Assembly (NCBI RefSeq): GCF_021917145.1
Contig: NC_061062.1
Location: 12,055,788 to 12,119,787, forward strand
Reading direction: 5' to 3'
Length of the DNA: 64,000 nt
From: Hypomesus transpacificus
Taxonomy: Eukaryota > Chordata > Actinopteri > Osmeriformes > Osmeridae
Shown: positions 24,680-37,837 of the stretch, piece by piece
Position numbering within the stretch: the stretch's first letter is position 1
Layout of the letters: the number at the start of each line of letters is the position of its first letter
The notes under the pieces: generated by a model
Database searches by the model: none
Told to the model about the DNA's origin: nothing
What the model saw: only the letters and a program-made list of their open reading frames with translations
Translations under genes and position numbers: made by a program

Positions 24680-27600
24680 TTTCCCTGGAATACAGTGTAC
24701 TGGGTTTTTTTTATCTGTGAAATGTTACATTTTGATAAACAAATGAAGCTTTGGTTAGAAGCTTCATTGATAAAACACATATATGATTCATAGACAATCT
24801 AATGCTACATTGACAATGCAAAACAACTAATCCATCTGACCAAATGACCTTTTACATTATATCTCCAATCAGAGTTTGTCATTTAATGGGATTATTTCAC
24901 CATCCTCTCATAAATTAAGAACTGCAGGTCCAAATTAAATTACATTTCGACAGTATTTCAACCCAGATTCAATAAATAAGTATAACGTTTCTCAAATAAA
25001 TGGTTGTATTTTTTAATACACTTGTAAATGTAAACAACTTTGAACCCAAATAATGTATTTCATGTTAACATTTAACATATTACTGTACCAAAGCATGGAA
25101 CAACTCATTTTGTTGAGAGTAAAATCAGAACGATAAAAAACTTTGATAAAACAAAGCAGAGCTGATAGATGACATGTATACTGTAAATCTTAGATGTCAT
25201 TTAAATTTAAGTAAACCAAACAGTAAGATGCCCAGATTTGTAAAATGTTAAGATGCTTCAATTGCAGAGTCTAAGGCGCTAGGCCTTAACTCAATGTATA
25301 AAGGAATTTTGACCACACACAGATTTGAAGAACACAAAAATGTTAAGAAATAAATGTTGTTCAGTGATAAAAAAAAAAACAAAAAAACAAGTAATATAGT
25401 ATATACAATGAAATCATAAGTATCATAACATTACAAATGGAAAGTGTGGAACTTGCTCATGCTGCAGTAACATTACTTCACATTCCACAGAGTCCTCCTA
25501 GATTTATAACTACAAAACTTCACATAAAATATGTATCCAATTCAGATTCCTGGAGAAGAAATGTGATTATATAAATGATTGTATTAATCCTGTCACAGAC
25601 TGCACGAGATCAGTGTGTGCAGCTCTACCCTGCCACGTTGTTAGAACAGTGGTTCTCAGGCTCACTCTTCTTCCATTGGACAGCTTGTGCAACAAGGTCA
25701 GTGAGCTAATCTCAGTGGCCTCAGGCATAAAGCCGTGAGAACATCTGACAGGGGGTCAGTTTTGGGGAAAAACCTGACCCCCCCGTGACAGCCGCCCCCT
25801 GTACTGGGACGCTGAGTAATGACACTGAGAGGGACCATGGAGGATGGCGAGGGGCTTCTTCTGGTCACTTCCATAATGCCTCTGTTCTGTCACTTTGTTG
25901 GAAGACTCACAGAACCTCCCCCCAAAAAGGTTTGTCACATTCACATGCGGCTCTCCTTTTGAGTCGACTAAATTCTAGTCCAGAATGTTAAATTTCAAGG
26001 ACATTAGTGGTGTACTGGTAAGGCAGTGTCTGGGAAAATGTTTGATGGCCAAGATGGGTAGTAAATAAACGTGGCTACATTTTTAAATCATCCCCTATGT
26101 ATTTATGTTTGCTCTACCATTAGTCATCAGTTTACATCACATTTATTAGCAGCCTCCTTCAAACCCAAAGATTGTACAATGGTTTGTTATTTGATACAGT
26201 TTTTTAAAATGTGTTTACGTCTCACTACCCTTCAGTGTAGGAATCTTTTATTCTGCATAAAACGGCTGATTTAATTTATGTCAACAGGTATTTTTCTTTG
26301 CTTCAATCAAAATAGATCAATTCACAATTACACAATCAGTCTAAAACAATGAAATCCATATGGAAACTATATAAAAAAGAAAGAAATTTAACTGTTGGTA
26401 GGTTTGAATTGGTGATATGTTATGTCACAAAAGTAACAATTCAATGACCTTCATAATTGTGCTGGTTGTTCCTAAGCTCTCCACGACAGGTTCTTACCTC
26501 AACTTGACCAGTGTGCTCTCAAACAGGATCCAGTGGTATCAGTGGCCAGTAACCAGTATACGTACGCCCATGACTAAAATATCACCTTCGGATGGTTTGG
26601 AATAAATCTAGTCTATATTACAATATAGCTATTTCAAGAAAAGCTCTAAATGAAGGGTGAAGCAAAGTGAAAGTACAAGATGCTGAAGCGCAAGGTCTTT
26701 TCTCTTCTTAACGACTCATTTTATATCTTCAAATGGTGCTGATGTGCGCTTGTACGTAGGCTCATACACACACATACACACGCAGACACATATTCACATA
26801 CGGATACACACACATCTCTGCGGAGAGATAGCAACCCAAAGGGCTTCCTGTCGTTGAGAAGTTAATCTGCAGTGTGTTTAGCAGGTGTTAGACATGCAGC
26901 TGTGTGGTAGCATAGGGAACGTTGGGATCCACTGTATGTGGGTCAGGACAGCACCTTTCTGACAGCATGAGTCTACATGTCAATGTTCCATTAGTTCAAA
27001 ACATTTAAAAAAGGAGGAATGTCAAATTGTCTAAGGACAACATTTTGTTTAAGAGACTGTAAGCAAACCACAATGAAACAGTTAACATGAAATCAGTATC
27101 ATTAAGAACCTGATAATGAGTCACTGTTCATCATTGTTGTTCCGTAATAATAAATGTTTCCAACTCTCCAATTACTTTATAGTATAAAAGAGACGGAAAA
27201 TGATAATAAGTAGCTATGTTACACAGGCTCTATGGTACCTATGATTCCCAAGCCCTGGACTGGGATCATTGTTGAGAACAGTGTCATTTGTCATTGTTGT
27301 AAACAATATATGGCTTGATGGTTGGTTGGTTGGATGTTTGTTTTTTCATGAACTTTGATAACATACTCACACACACTTTCACCTACAAACTCTGACAAAC
27401 AAACACACACACACACATTCAACACATTCACACAGACCTTCAGATTAATGTACATGAACAGACTGGAACAAGGGTCTGAGAAACATACTATAATGGACAA
27501 AATAATGATGCTTCAGTAAACTGACAAAAGACATGAAATCCACTGTTATATCTTTTGCTCTAGTGTAACTCTGGCATGCAGAGTAGTGAACGTTGCGGTG

Positions 27601-28615
27601 GCAGACACTACGAGAGCATGTAATGACAGGAAGTCAGACTAAAAATGTACAGGAAGTGCACAAAAATAGGTGAATGCACAACTGCAGCAAGTTTCCCATA
27701 TTAAACATTGCCACATGTATAAATACATTCAGATGTAGCATTTTATGGATACTAACTTACAGTGTTTGGCTCTCTGTGTTGGGAAGTTTAGAAGTTTAGT
27801 GTTTTTTTTTTTTCCTATGAGAAAGTGAAGATTGTGCAGATAAGGGCATGGGCACTTTCCATAGGAAAAAGCTGTAAGTTGCATAATTAATTTAATGCAT
27901 TTGATTTGGTTTTAGTATTAGGCAACGGTTATTGAGCTGGTGCCACAAATAATCAAATTCCAGTAAGCAGTTTGAGTTTGGACTCTCAAATGTGTTTTCG
28001 GAGAACTTCAAAGGTTTACACAAATCCAAGACAGAAGCATGTGCAACTTATTATCTTCTTACTAGTAAACTCATAGCATTGATGGGATCCCAGAGGCCGT
28101 TGGAACTTAATTTGAATTGAATACATTTACTAAACCAGCACTTGACAAAGAACCCAGCATAGAATCAGAATATCAACAACTGATATCCCCCCACACAACC
28201 ATGCGTCAAAGTCAGTGGGTGCAGTGAGTTTCTCTGAGGGGTATTCCTGCTCCCACATCTGCATCTCTTGTCACTTGTTTCCAAATTGTAGGTTTGAAAT
28301 CTCATCTCTGACGCATCTGATGTTTGTCTAGAGACTATCAATGCAGCACATGTTCCAGGTCCTCTGCTTCACATTGCTCTGTAGTGTGCACAATGAGGTT
28401 AAAGGTTAATCATCTGCTTAGCGTTTTAGATAAAATGTTCATTCCTACACAAAAACAAAGAACTGATGGTCCTTGTTCCAGGTAACGGCTAGATGGTTCT
28501 ACTCAGCCTCTTGTAAATGTATGTTTTGTTGTCTTTATCTGTTAAACCATAAAATCACAGGAAAGATTTAATTTGATCAGCTTGTGTTCATCTTGTCTGT
28601 TTACTTGTAGGAGTA

Positions 28616-28768
28616 AGGTGGCTGAGCAGTTAGGGAATCGGGCTACTACTCAGAAGGTTGCCGGTTCAATTCTGGCTTGTAAATGACATTGTGTTCTTGG
28701 CCAAGGCACTTCACCCTGTACTTACTGTAAGTCGCTCTGGATAAGAGCTTCTGCTAAATGTAAATGTA
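28616..28768 (+). repeat. tRNA-derived SINE
   Basis: It starts with a tRNA-like GTGGCTGAGCAG (A box), has GCCGGTTCAATTC (B box), then a body (CTTGGCCAAGGCACTTCACC) and the tail CTCTGGATAAGAGCTTCTGC-TAAATG. The head differs from the tRNA-Cys-like SINEs elsewhere in the window. Confidence 0.85.
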
Positions 28769-30021
28769 ACGTTCTTCTTGATTTAGGGTTCTATGACATG
28801 ATCATTCTTCTGTTTTTAGAGCCATGTCTCTATCAGTGTACTATCTCACTATCTGTTTACAAACAAGCCAGAAGCCTACAATCGAAACTGAACATTTGTT
28901 TGTATATTGTCGGTGTTCAAATAGCTATCTGATGTTTTCCCAAGGGGGCAATACATTGTAATGCTCCTCTGTGAGAACCTGCCATCCAATCTTTACTGCA
29001 TCCAAGTGCACAGAGAGCAGAGACAGCCCCAACCGAACTCTGACCTTCCCAGGAGAAACCGTACTGTATGCAGCTGATGGTTACACTTGACATGTTTGAG
29101 TGACCTAATATTTTAGAAATACGTTTGTTAATTGAATGTATTATTTTTGTGTATACTGTTTGTGTTTACTAAAAAAGCAGAAGAGAACTAGAGGCTAAAA
29201 TGATTATGTACATATCAACAGCATCTATTATATCATTTCTCTAATATATATTTAGAGTATAGTCTATACTAATTATCATTGACTGTATTTATAATAGAGT
29301 TAAATATAGCATATCTGCAGGTTTTTGGTGAATATTAGTTACAGTAGGTGAGCTGTATGAGAAATATGAGCACAGGATATCACAGTAGTCTAAAATGGAG
29401 TTAAGCCTCAAGGTACAAATTTTCAGATAATGTGCATCCTCTATATCGTATCATTCTCAACAGTACCATTTATTCTTCACTATCTCTTTCACATACGTCA
29501 TGGATGAGGTCACCTATAAAAAGTAGAACTCCACATTCTATGTGCTTGAGCATCCATTACATATGAAATTGAGCACAGTATGTCATACTATATTTGGTTG
29601 CACGTTGTGCTAATCATGTATGACACTTTGGTCTGTGAGGTGGAGCATTCCTTCCGGGCTTTACCCGTATCCTAGCATAATGTTGTGTTGTTGTTGAAGA
29701 AATTCAGCATTGTAGAAAGATTAAACCTGCACAAGCACTGAGGTCCTTCAGCCTAGATGTTGATTGACAGACAGACACAGACATATAGGCAAACAGACTC
29801 AAAGAAATCAAAACTTTAACTTATTAATATCCACTTTCTCCAATTCATTTTATTTATTATAAAAAATATTTTACATCTTTAAATGTGAAACCCCTAACAA
29901 TATAAATGTTATACAACTGCCCCCAAAACACCAGTCTGTCTGAGGTTGTTTTATTTCCCCCACACATCGGAGATACAGAGAAACAGAAACTCACTTTACT
30001 ATCTGTAACACAGATAATTGT

Positions 30022-30086
30022 ATTACATCTAGTCATTTAGCAGTCATTTAGCAGACGCTCTTATCCAGAGCGACTTGCAGTAAGTA
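30022..30086 (-). repeat. SINE 3'-tail fragment
   Basis: Inverse of the tail at 28730-28768: CATTTAGCAGACGCTCTTAT followed by CCAGAGCGACTTGCAGTAAG. CATTTAGCAG occurs twice in a row at its edge. Confidence 0.75.
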
Positions 30087-31043
30087 TTACCCATCTATTA
30101 TTTTATCTGTTCACCTTCTCTCCCTGAGAACAAAAAGCATTAGTATATTTCAACGTAAGAAGCACATCCTGTTAATCTCATACTATTTATGTGCTAAAAC
30201 ACTGTGCTGTCTATGGAATTCAGTATTACATTGAGACTGTCCTGCTGTACACTAAGCATTGTACTGCACAACATCTGGACAATAGAATGGAAACTAAATC
30301 TCATAGCGAACTTGCATAGGTCATAGCCTCTATTAGGCCCTATCGTTGCAGTCCTGACCCTGGAGAAGTCAGTGTTATTTTTGGTTGATGAAGAAGAGGT
30401 GTCAGAATGCTGGAGCGTGACCCTCTATATTTCCTGTGGGACTGGTGTCTGGGACTCAGCCAGACCCATTTTCCCTGTGGCTCTCTGCATGGGTCAGAGC
30501 TGTTTTACCACACTAAGTTTTCCTTTCCCAGTGTCTGTATTTCTATCTGTCTGAGGTACTGACTTGGGTGTGGGATTCCCTATGAAGACACTACAGTGGA
30601 CATGGAAGAGACACAGCATGAGACTACTTGATGATGCTCTACGCATCTCTGTCCCCTCAGAAGTTCTGATCTTATCCTATCGATGAGTCGTAATACCTAG
30701 AACACTGCATCCTGAGTCACTGTACTCCTTCTATGCCATATATTTCTGTTACTATTTTACACAATCTTCTTTGATCCACACGTCAAAACAGGGGCCCTGA
30801 GCACGAGGGGACTAATAAAGGTACTTCTTTACAGGGTGTGTCGCCCCCACTTGGCATCTCTCTCATGCCATGACAAAACACAAACACAAATCATAGCAGT
30901 CATCTATATTTCCTCCCATGGTTAATTACCGACTAAGAGCTCTGTCAACTATTGTTCCGTAAATGCTGTGAAACAATATCCGCAGTAGTGTGTAGCCAAT
31001 AACCTACACAAACAGATTCAGGAATTAAAGGGCTACTTAGTCG

Positions 31044-32112
<1,069 letters not shown>

Positions 32113-33242
32113 TGCAAGTGCTGAATTTGTGTGGAAAGTTCAACGCGTAAAGGTAAAGTGTAATTCTGCGGCTGCAAACAAGGCTGAATGAGATATTCCC
32201 AGATTCCTAAAGCGCTTACTGTCCTATATTAAGAGGGTTGTCCCGTTCTTATTGGAGTGCACTATAATACTTGTACTTTATAGTGTGAGAGAGTGACCGC
32301 CCATTAGCTATCCCGAGTTGAGAGAGGTGTCTCCGTAACTTTCCTCATATCCACACGATCACTTTCATTTTATTTTGTACTGCTATACAGCACTTATAGG
32401 TCCCACCTAACATTATTACTGAGGGCAGTATTTATTATTTGTAAACTTTGTTTACTGATATTGACATGAACTTGACAACAACAAAAAAATGGGGGGGGGG
32501 GGGAATACCCTACTATTAAACGTTGTCTCCATATTAAACATATTGTTATAAAATATGCAATCTCTTTCACTGTTACCTTTCCAGGCACACCACGGAACCA
32601 TAAAGATTACAGAAAAAAGTCACATATAGGCCTATCTGGAAATAAACTATTAATGTTTGTTCAACGTAGCCTAATGACACCATCTAGTGGTTATTTACGA
32701 AAACTTTATCTAAGCGCAGGATTTGCAAAATTATTTTATTGTTGGGAGTTTGGTAAGGGAACGCTTATTGAACAACTGACACATTGTGTCATTTTTAAAT
32801 TTTTTAAATGTTTAAGAATTTAAAAATCCGATCATTACAGACGCGAAACCTTCTTAGGAAGGGATTTTAGCCTGACAGTTCAGTTTGTCCTCTCACTACT
32901 ACTTCCAGGAAATGATGACTTCAGCTCTTACCACAAGTTGTGGTCACATTTTGTGAAAAGCAGATATGGCCTTTCAATAAGGTGTGAGCTCTCTCAAACT
33001 GAAAGGCGTCGCTATTATTAGGTCCTTTATCGCCAGGCAAACACTGAAGCAAGTCAATATTATGGACCGACACACCTCTTTTTCCATGTTAGAGAAATGA
33101 AGTTCATTTCGAGATTCTTTTTCGTTCTTTACAAATAAACCAGATAAAAGAGGATTTTGCAACCAAACAGTTCATTCGCGGAAGACGTTTTGTCAAACCG
33201 AATAGCTTTCGGTTTTCCTTTTTTTGCGCGTAGGTGCCAGAG
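32113..33242. promoter_or_regulatory. Divergent promoter region of fam167b and mtmr9
   Basis: The start codons face apart over 1.1 kb. A G run interrupts at 32490-32503. No ORF of note and no core promoter element that I would assign with confidence. Confidence 0.4.
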
Positions 33243-36200
33243 ATGGAGTTTTCGGAGCACATCAAAACGGCCAACGTTGAAGATGTTGTCCTACGACGGC
33301 CGTCACATGCTCCGATGAAAGGGACTTTATGTGTGACAGGGCATCACCTTCTGTTCTCTGACAGGGATGGAGACAGTCCAAAACAGGTCTTGGTACTTCT
33401 CAGAAACATTGATGCCATTGAGAAGAGGTAAGAAGGTTCACCTCTACATTAACTACAGGATCAGAGACAACCTCAGTGCCTAAAGGATAGAAGATAACTA
33501 ATTTGTTGTGACAAACGTTTGTCTGTAATTATGATATTCAATGTTGTCTACAATGAAACGTTTTTCCCATTCTTCACTGCCCTTCTAGTGTCAGTAGATG
33601 TCTGATTATCTCTTCACTCAAGATCCACCCCATGCTCTCTCTCTCTTTTTCTCTCTTTAACCAGTGTGGAAAACCTGTTAGGCTATTCCAGCCTCTTCTC
33701 TAGTTCAGTCCAGAGTGAAAGGTTGGACATTGTATGTGCTCTTATGTGTGTTTGTATGCTTTGCAGGACATCACACAGCATTTTGCAGCAAAACATACAG
33801 TATAGAGCCTCTCTCATTTTCAAGCGTCATGGTCGTCTGTTTTTGTACTGTTTTCCGATATTGTACCGCCTTCAACGTTTGACATGCTTTCTCTCCTAAA
33901 ACCATGTTTTGTGTTCGCTTCAAGTCAAACTGCTTTGCATTAAGGCAGAAACTAAAATGTATATTTAAACCCATGAACCATGAATTACTGTAGCTTGTTG
34001 GAAACATACCATTACAGTGAAAGGGTTGATATTGAGGGGTAAAGGGCCCCCATTAAACTGTCAATGTGTAGAACTCCCCCCTGTGTTGGCCTCTGCAGTT
34101 GCTTTTTTGTTGCCTTTCTTGCTGCAAGATTTTGTTTTGCAGGCTGTGGAGTCCTAGGGTTTGGGGAAGGGCATATTACGTGTGGGGTGAGATAAAGGCC
34201 AGTGTGATGATATTTGTGTGTCTGTGTGTATGTATATGTGTGTGCGTGTGTTACTATGTTTGTATGTGTGTGTGTGTGTGTGTTTCCTTAAAGGCCAACT
34301 GGGTCATCTGGGACAATCACCCTCCGGTGTAAGGACCTGTGTGTTCTCCAGTTGGACATCCCGGGTATGGAAGAGTGTCTCAACATCGCCCACTCTATTG
34401 AGGTACAATACACAAACTGATGGAATCTACAAGTTTCAGAGGATATTGAGAAGTAAACCATTTCCTTTTTTGTCAGTACCCCCCCCCCCCCACACACACA
34501 CACACACACACTCTTGCTTTCTCTGTTTCAGTTTTTTGTGACAAACTGTTGAGTAAGGTACAACACGACATCCGGTAAAGTGTAGTAACACTAAAGGTGT
34601 GGTAACACTAAAGGTGTGGTAACACTCAAAACACAGTTTGTCTCTCTCTCCCTAGACTCTTTCGTCTCTGGAGACAGTGTCACACACGTATCCCTTCTTC
34701 TACAGACCTTCTGGTTTCAGTCTGCAAAGCCAATGGGGCCTCTCATCCACTGAGCAAGACTACGCTCAAATGGAGGATCTGGTAAAACCCATAGATACAC
34801 ATATGCACGCGCATCCACACATATGCACATGCACACAGGCATACACTGACAAAAAGACAAGGCCAGGGACTCACACAATCAGGTAGCAACAAGAACACTG
34901 GAGCCTCCTGTCGGACACGGGCGTGGGAGCAAGTTGAGTGAGCGTGGCGCTTCTGGAACGAGTGGCCACCTGGACACACACACACAGTCCAGAATCCATT
35001 CACACAGGAAAAAACACTTGGCAAGCTCATTGCAGGGGTCAGAATGTATTACATGTCCTGCTGCTGAGATCCAAACTCAAGCGTAACAGCCACAGGCATG
35101 TGGTTTGACTTACTGCATGAGAAGTGCACAGAACACACGGAGAGGATATATAGCCATCAGTTTGACACCAGTCTCAGTCATGCTTAGCTATATCATCCTA
35201 TATCATCCTTTTCCCAGTATTTAAGTGTAGGATATATACAGTATATTGTCAGTAAAATATGTATGTTTGGGGTCAGGGGATTTGAACCTGCTCTTAATCT
35301 ACAGTCAAACATTATACAACTGAGTTATACCTATAATAATAGTTTATTTTATCATTGTGGTCTCTTTATGCAGAACGACCAATGGAGGCTGAGTCATGTC
35401 AACAGGGACTACTGTGTGTGTCCATCCTACCCCCCTGCTGTGATCGTCCCCAGGGCCATTGATGATGAGGCCCTCCTAAAGGTGGCCAAGTTCAGACAAT
35501 GGGGGCGCTTCCCTGTGCTTTGCTATTACCACAAGCCTAACGGCATGGTGAGGACACACACACACACACTCACACACAAACATACAATAGTACATGTTCA
35601 TACGTGTACGGATACAAGTATCACAAAAGAATGTACACACACATTCTGCACACACACACGTGCAGTGACATGGGCATATACAGTTACTCACAAAACCAGT
35701 ATGCATTCACATATATACACCTCCATGTAATTACAGTGTAATTCATATAGGAACGTATGTGACAATTAACAGACAGTTAAACTCCCTGACTCATGTGTTT
35801 TCCAGGTCATCATGCGCAGCAGTCAGCCCCTGACAGGAGCCAATAAGAAGCGCTGCAGGGAGGATGAGCTCCTCCTCCAGGCTGTGATTGACAGTTCAGA
35901 GAAGGGTTACATTATCGACACCCGCTCCAGCCAGCAGGCTCAGCAGGCGAGGATGACAGGGGGCGGCTTTGAGTCCAAATCCAGCTACAGCTGCTGGAAG
36001 AGACTGCACAGGCAACTGGAAAGGTGTGCTGCTGGGAGCAAGAGAGGAGAAGGGTGCTTGCATGCATGTGTGTGAGTGCATGTGTGTGTGTGCGTGTGTG
36101 TGCATGTGTGTGTGTGTGTGTATGAGGGAGAAAGAGAGACGTCGAGAGTTGAGAGTAAGCATGGGATTTTGTAAATGTAATATAATAATAATACCATTTA

Positions 36201-37757
36201 TTATTAAGAGTTCCATAATAGTGTGACATGCCAATGGAATTCAATAAAATGTGTGTGTGTTTCCTCAGAGGGAAGGTGCTTCAGGAGAGTCTAATCAAGC
36301 TGGTGGAGGCCTGTGGGGACCACTCCGACAGTGTGGACCGCTGGCTCAGCAAGCTGGAGAACTCCAAGTGGCTGAGTCATGTTCACAATGCCCTGGCCAC
36401 CGCTGGCCTCGCTGCAGAGTGTGTGGAGAGGTACAGCCGCAGGACTAGGATCTGCCTCCGTAGCACTCTCTTCAGCAAGCATACACATGCTTTTGAGCAT
36501 ACAAATGTTCTTGAGGTTTCGATGTATAACAGTTTTTCACCGTTTTTTGTATTTTCTGTTACATTTGTTTATCTGTATCACTAACTGTATACCGTAGCTG
36601 TAACAACACACATTTGATCCTTCTAACCTAAATCCAATCAATGGTTATTTTCTGGATGCTCACAGGCCAAAATATTCCCCTGTAAATGTTGTTAACAAAA
36701 TGCTACGTGCTGCATTGAGACAGAGTAACCAGGTAAACATTTCAGTTGAGACAAATTGACAGAGAAGTTGTAATGCGTTGCTGTATGGTTCTCTGTGTCC
36801 AGGGATGGCCACTCGGTCCTGGTCCATGGTTCTGAGGGGACAGACACCACTCTGCTGGTGAGCTCCCTGGCCCGGCTGATCCTGGACCCAAGCTCACGCA
36901 CACTGCCTGGCTTTCTGGCTCTGCTGGAGCGGGAGTGGGTGCAGGTGAGATTCATGTTTCACTGCAGGCCCACTGCAGGATATCACATCTTCCCGATGTC
37001 AGCGTTCATCTCACAGAATGACCTTCCTTTTTTCCTGTGTGTGATGATGCCTCTCTTGTGTGTTGGTGTGGGTTTGCTTGTATTTGTGTTTGTTTATGTG
37101 TGTGTGTGTGTCCAGGCTGGCCACCCGTTCCAACAGCGCTGCGCCCACTCTGCCTACTCCCACGCCCGTATCAGACAGGAGGCCCCAGTGTTCCTGCTGC
37201 TGCTGGACTGTGTGTGGCAGCTAGCCCACCAGTTCCCCCTGGCCATGGGCTTCTCTGAGGCCCTGCTCATACGGCTGGCCTCAGATGCCTATGCCTCCAA
37301 CTATGGCACCTTCCTCTGCAACTCTGACCAGGAGAGGTGAGTCCCCCTCCAGCTCTCCACTCCTTTAAGGCTTAGGTCTGAGTTTGTCTGGTAGTTTACA
37401 CTCTCACTTCACTTGCCTGTCCCTATCACCCTCTCTCTATCTTTCCATCTCCTGAGGTGTGCTCTGGGTGTGAAGGAGAGAACCCACTGTCTATTCCAGG
37501 CTCTGTTGACACATAGGGAGAGGGAGTGCTATTTAAACCCCCTGTATGAGCCCACAGAGCTGGCCATCTGGCCCTCTGTCCAGCCCCAGTCCCTGCAGCT
37601 CTGGAGAGGTGAGCTAAAGGAACATATCTGGGTCTTCTCATAGAAACATACTGAATGTCAAGGCTTAAGTCAACAGTATTGGGGGGTCTAGTCCTGTGTG
37701 CCCTATTATTTATCTGTGAATGTTAATCAAAACTGATGTATTTTTTGGGGGTGATTA

Positions 37758-37837
<80 letters not shown>

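Larger units (their letters stand above)
24680..31043. other. 6.4-kb stretch upstream of lck, no protein gene seen
   Basis: This holds the lck 5' flank and the fam167b 3' flank. A TTCCAG lies just before the lck start codon (near 24685), so the ATG exon may be joined to an untranslated upstream exon. A G/C-richer patch lies at 25640-25950. SINE pieces are at 28616 and 30022. No open frame with a recognisable domain is present. Confidence 0.5.
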
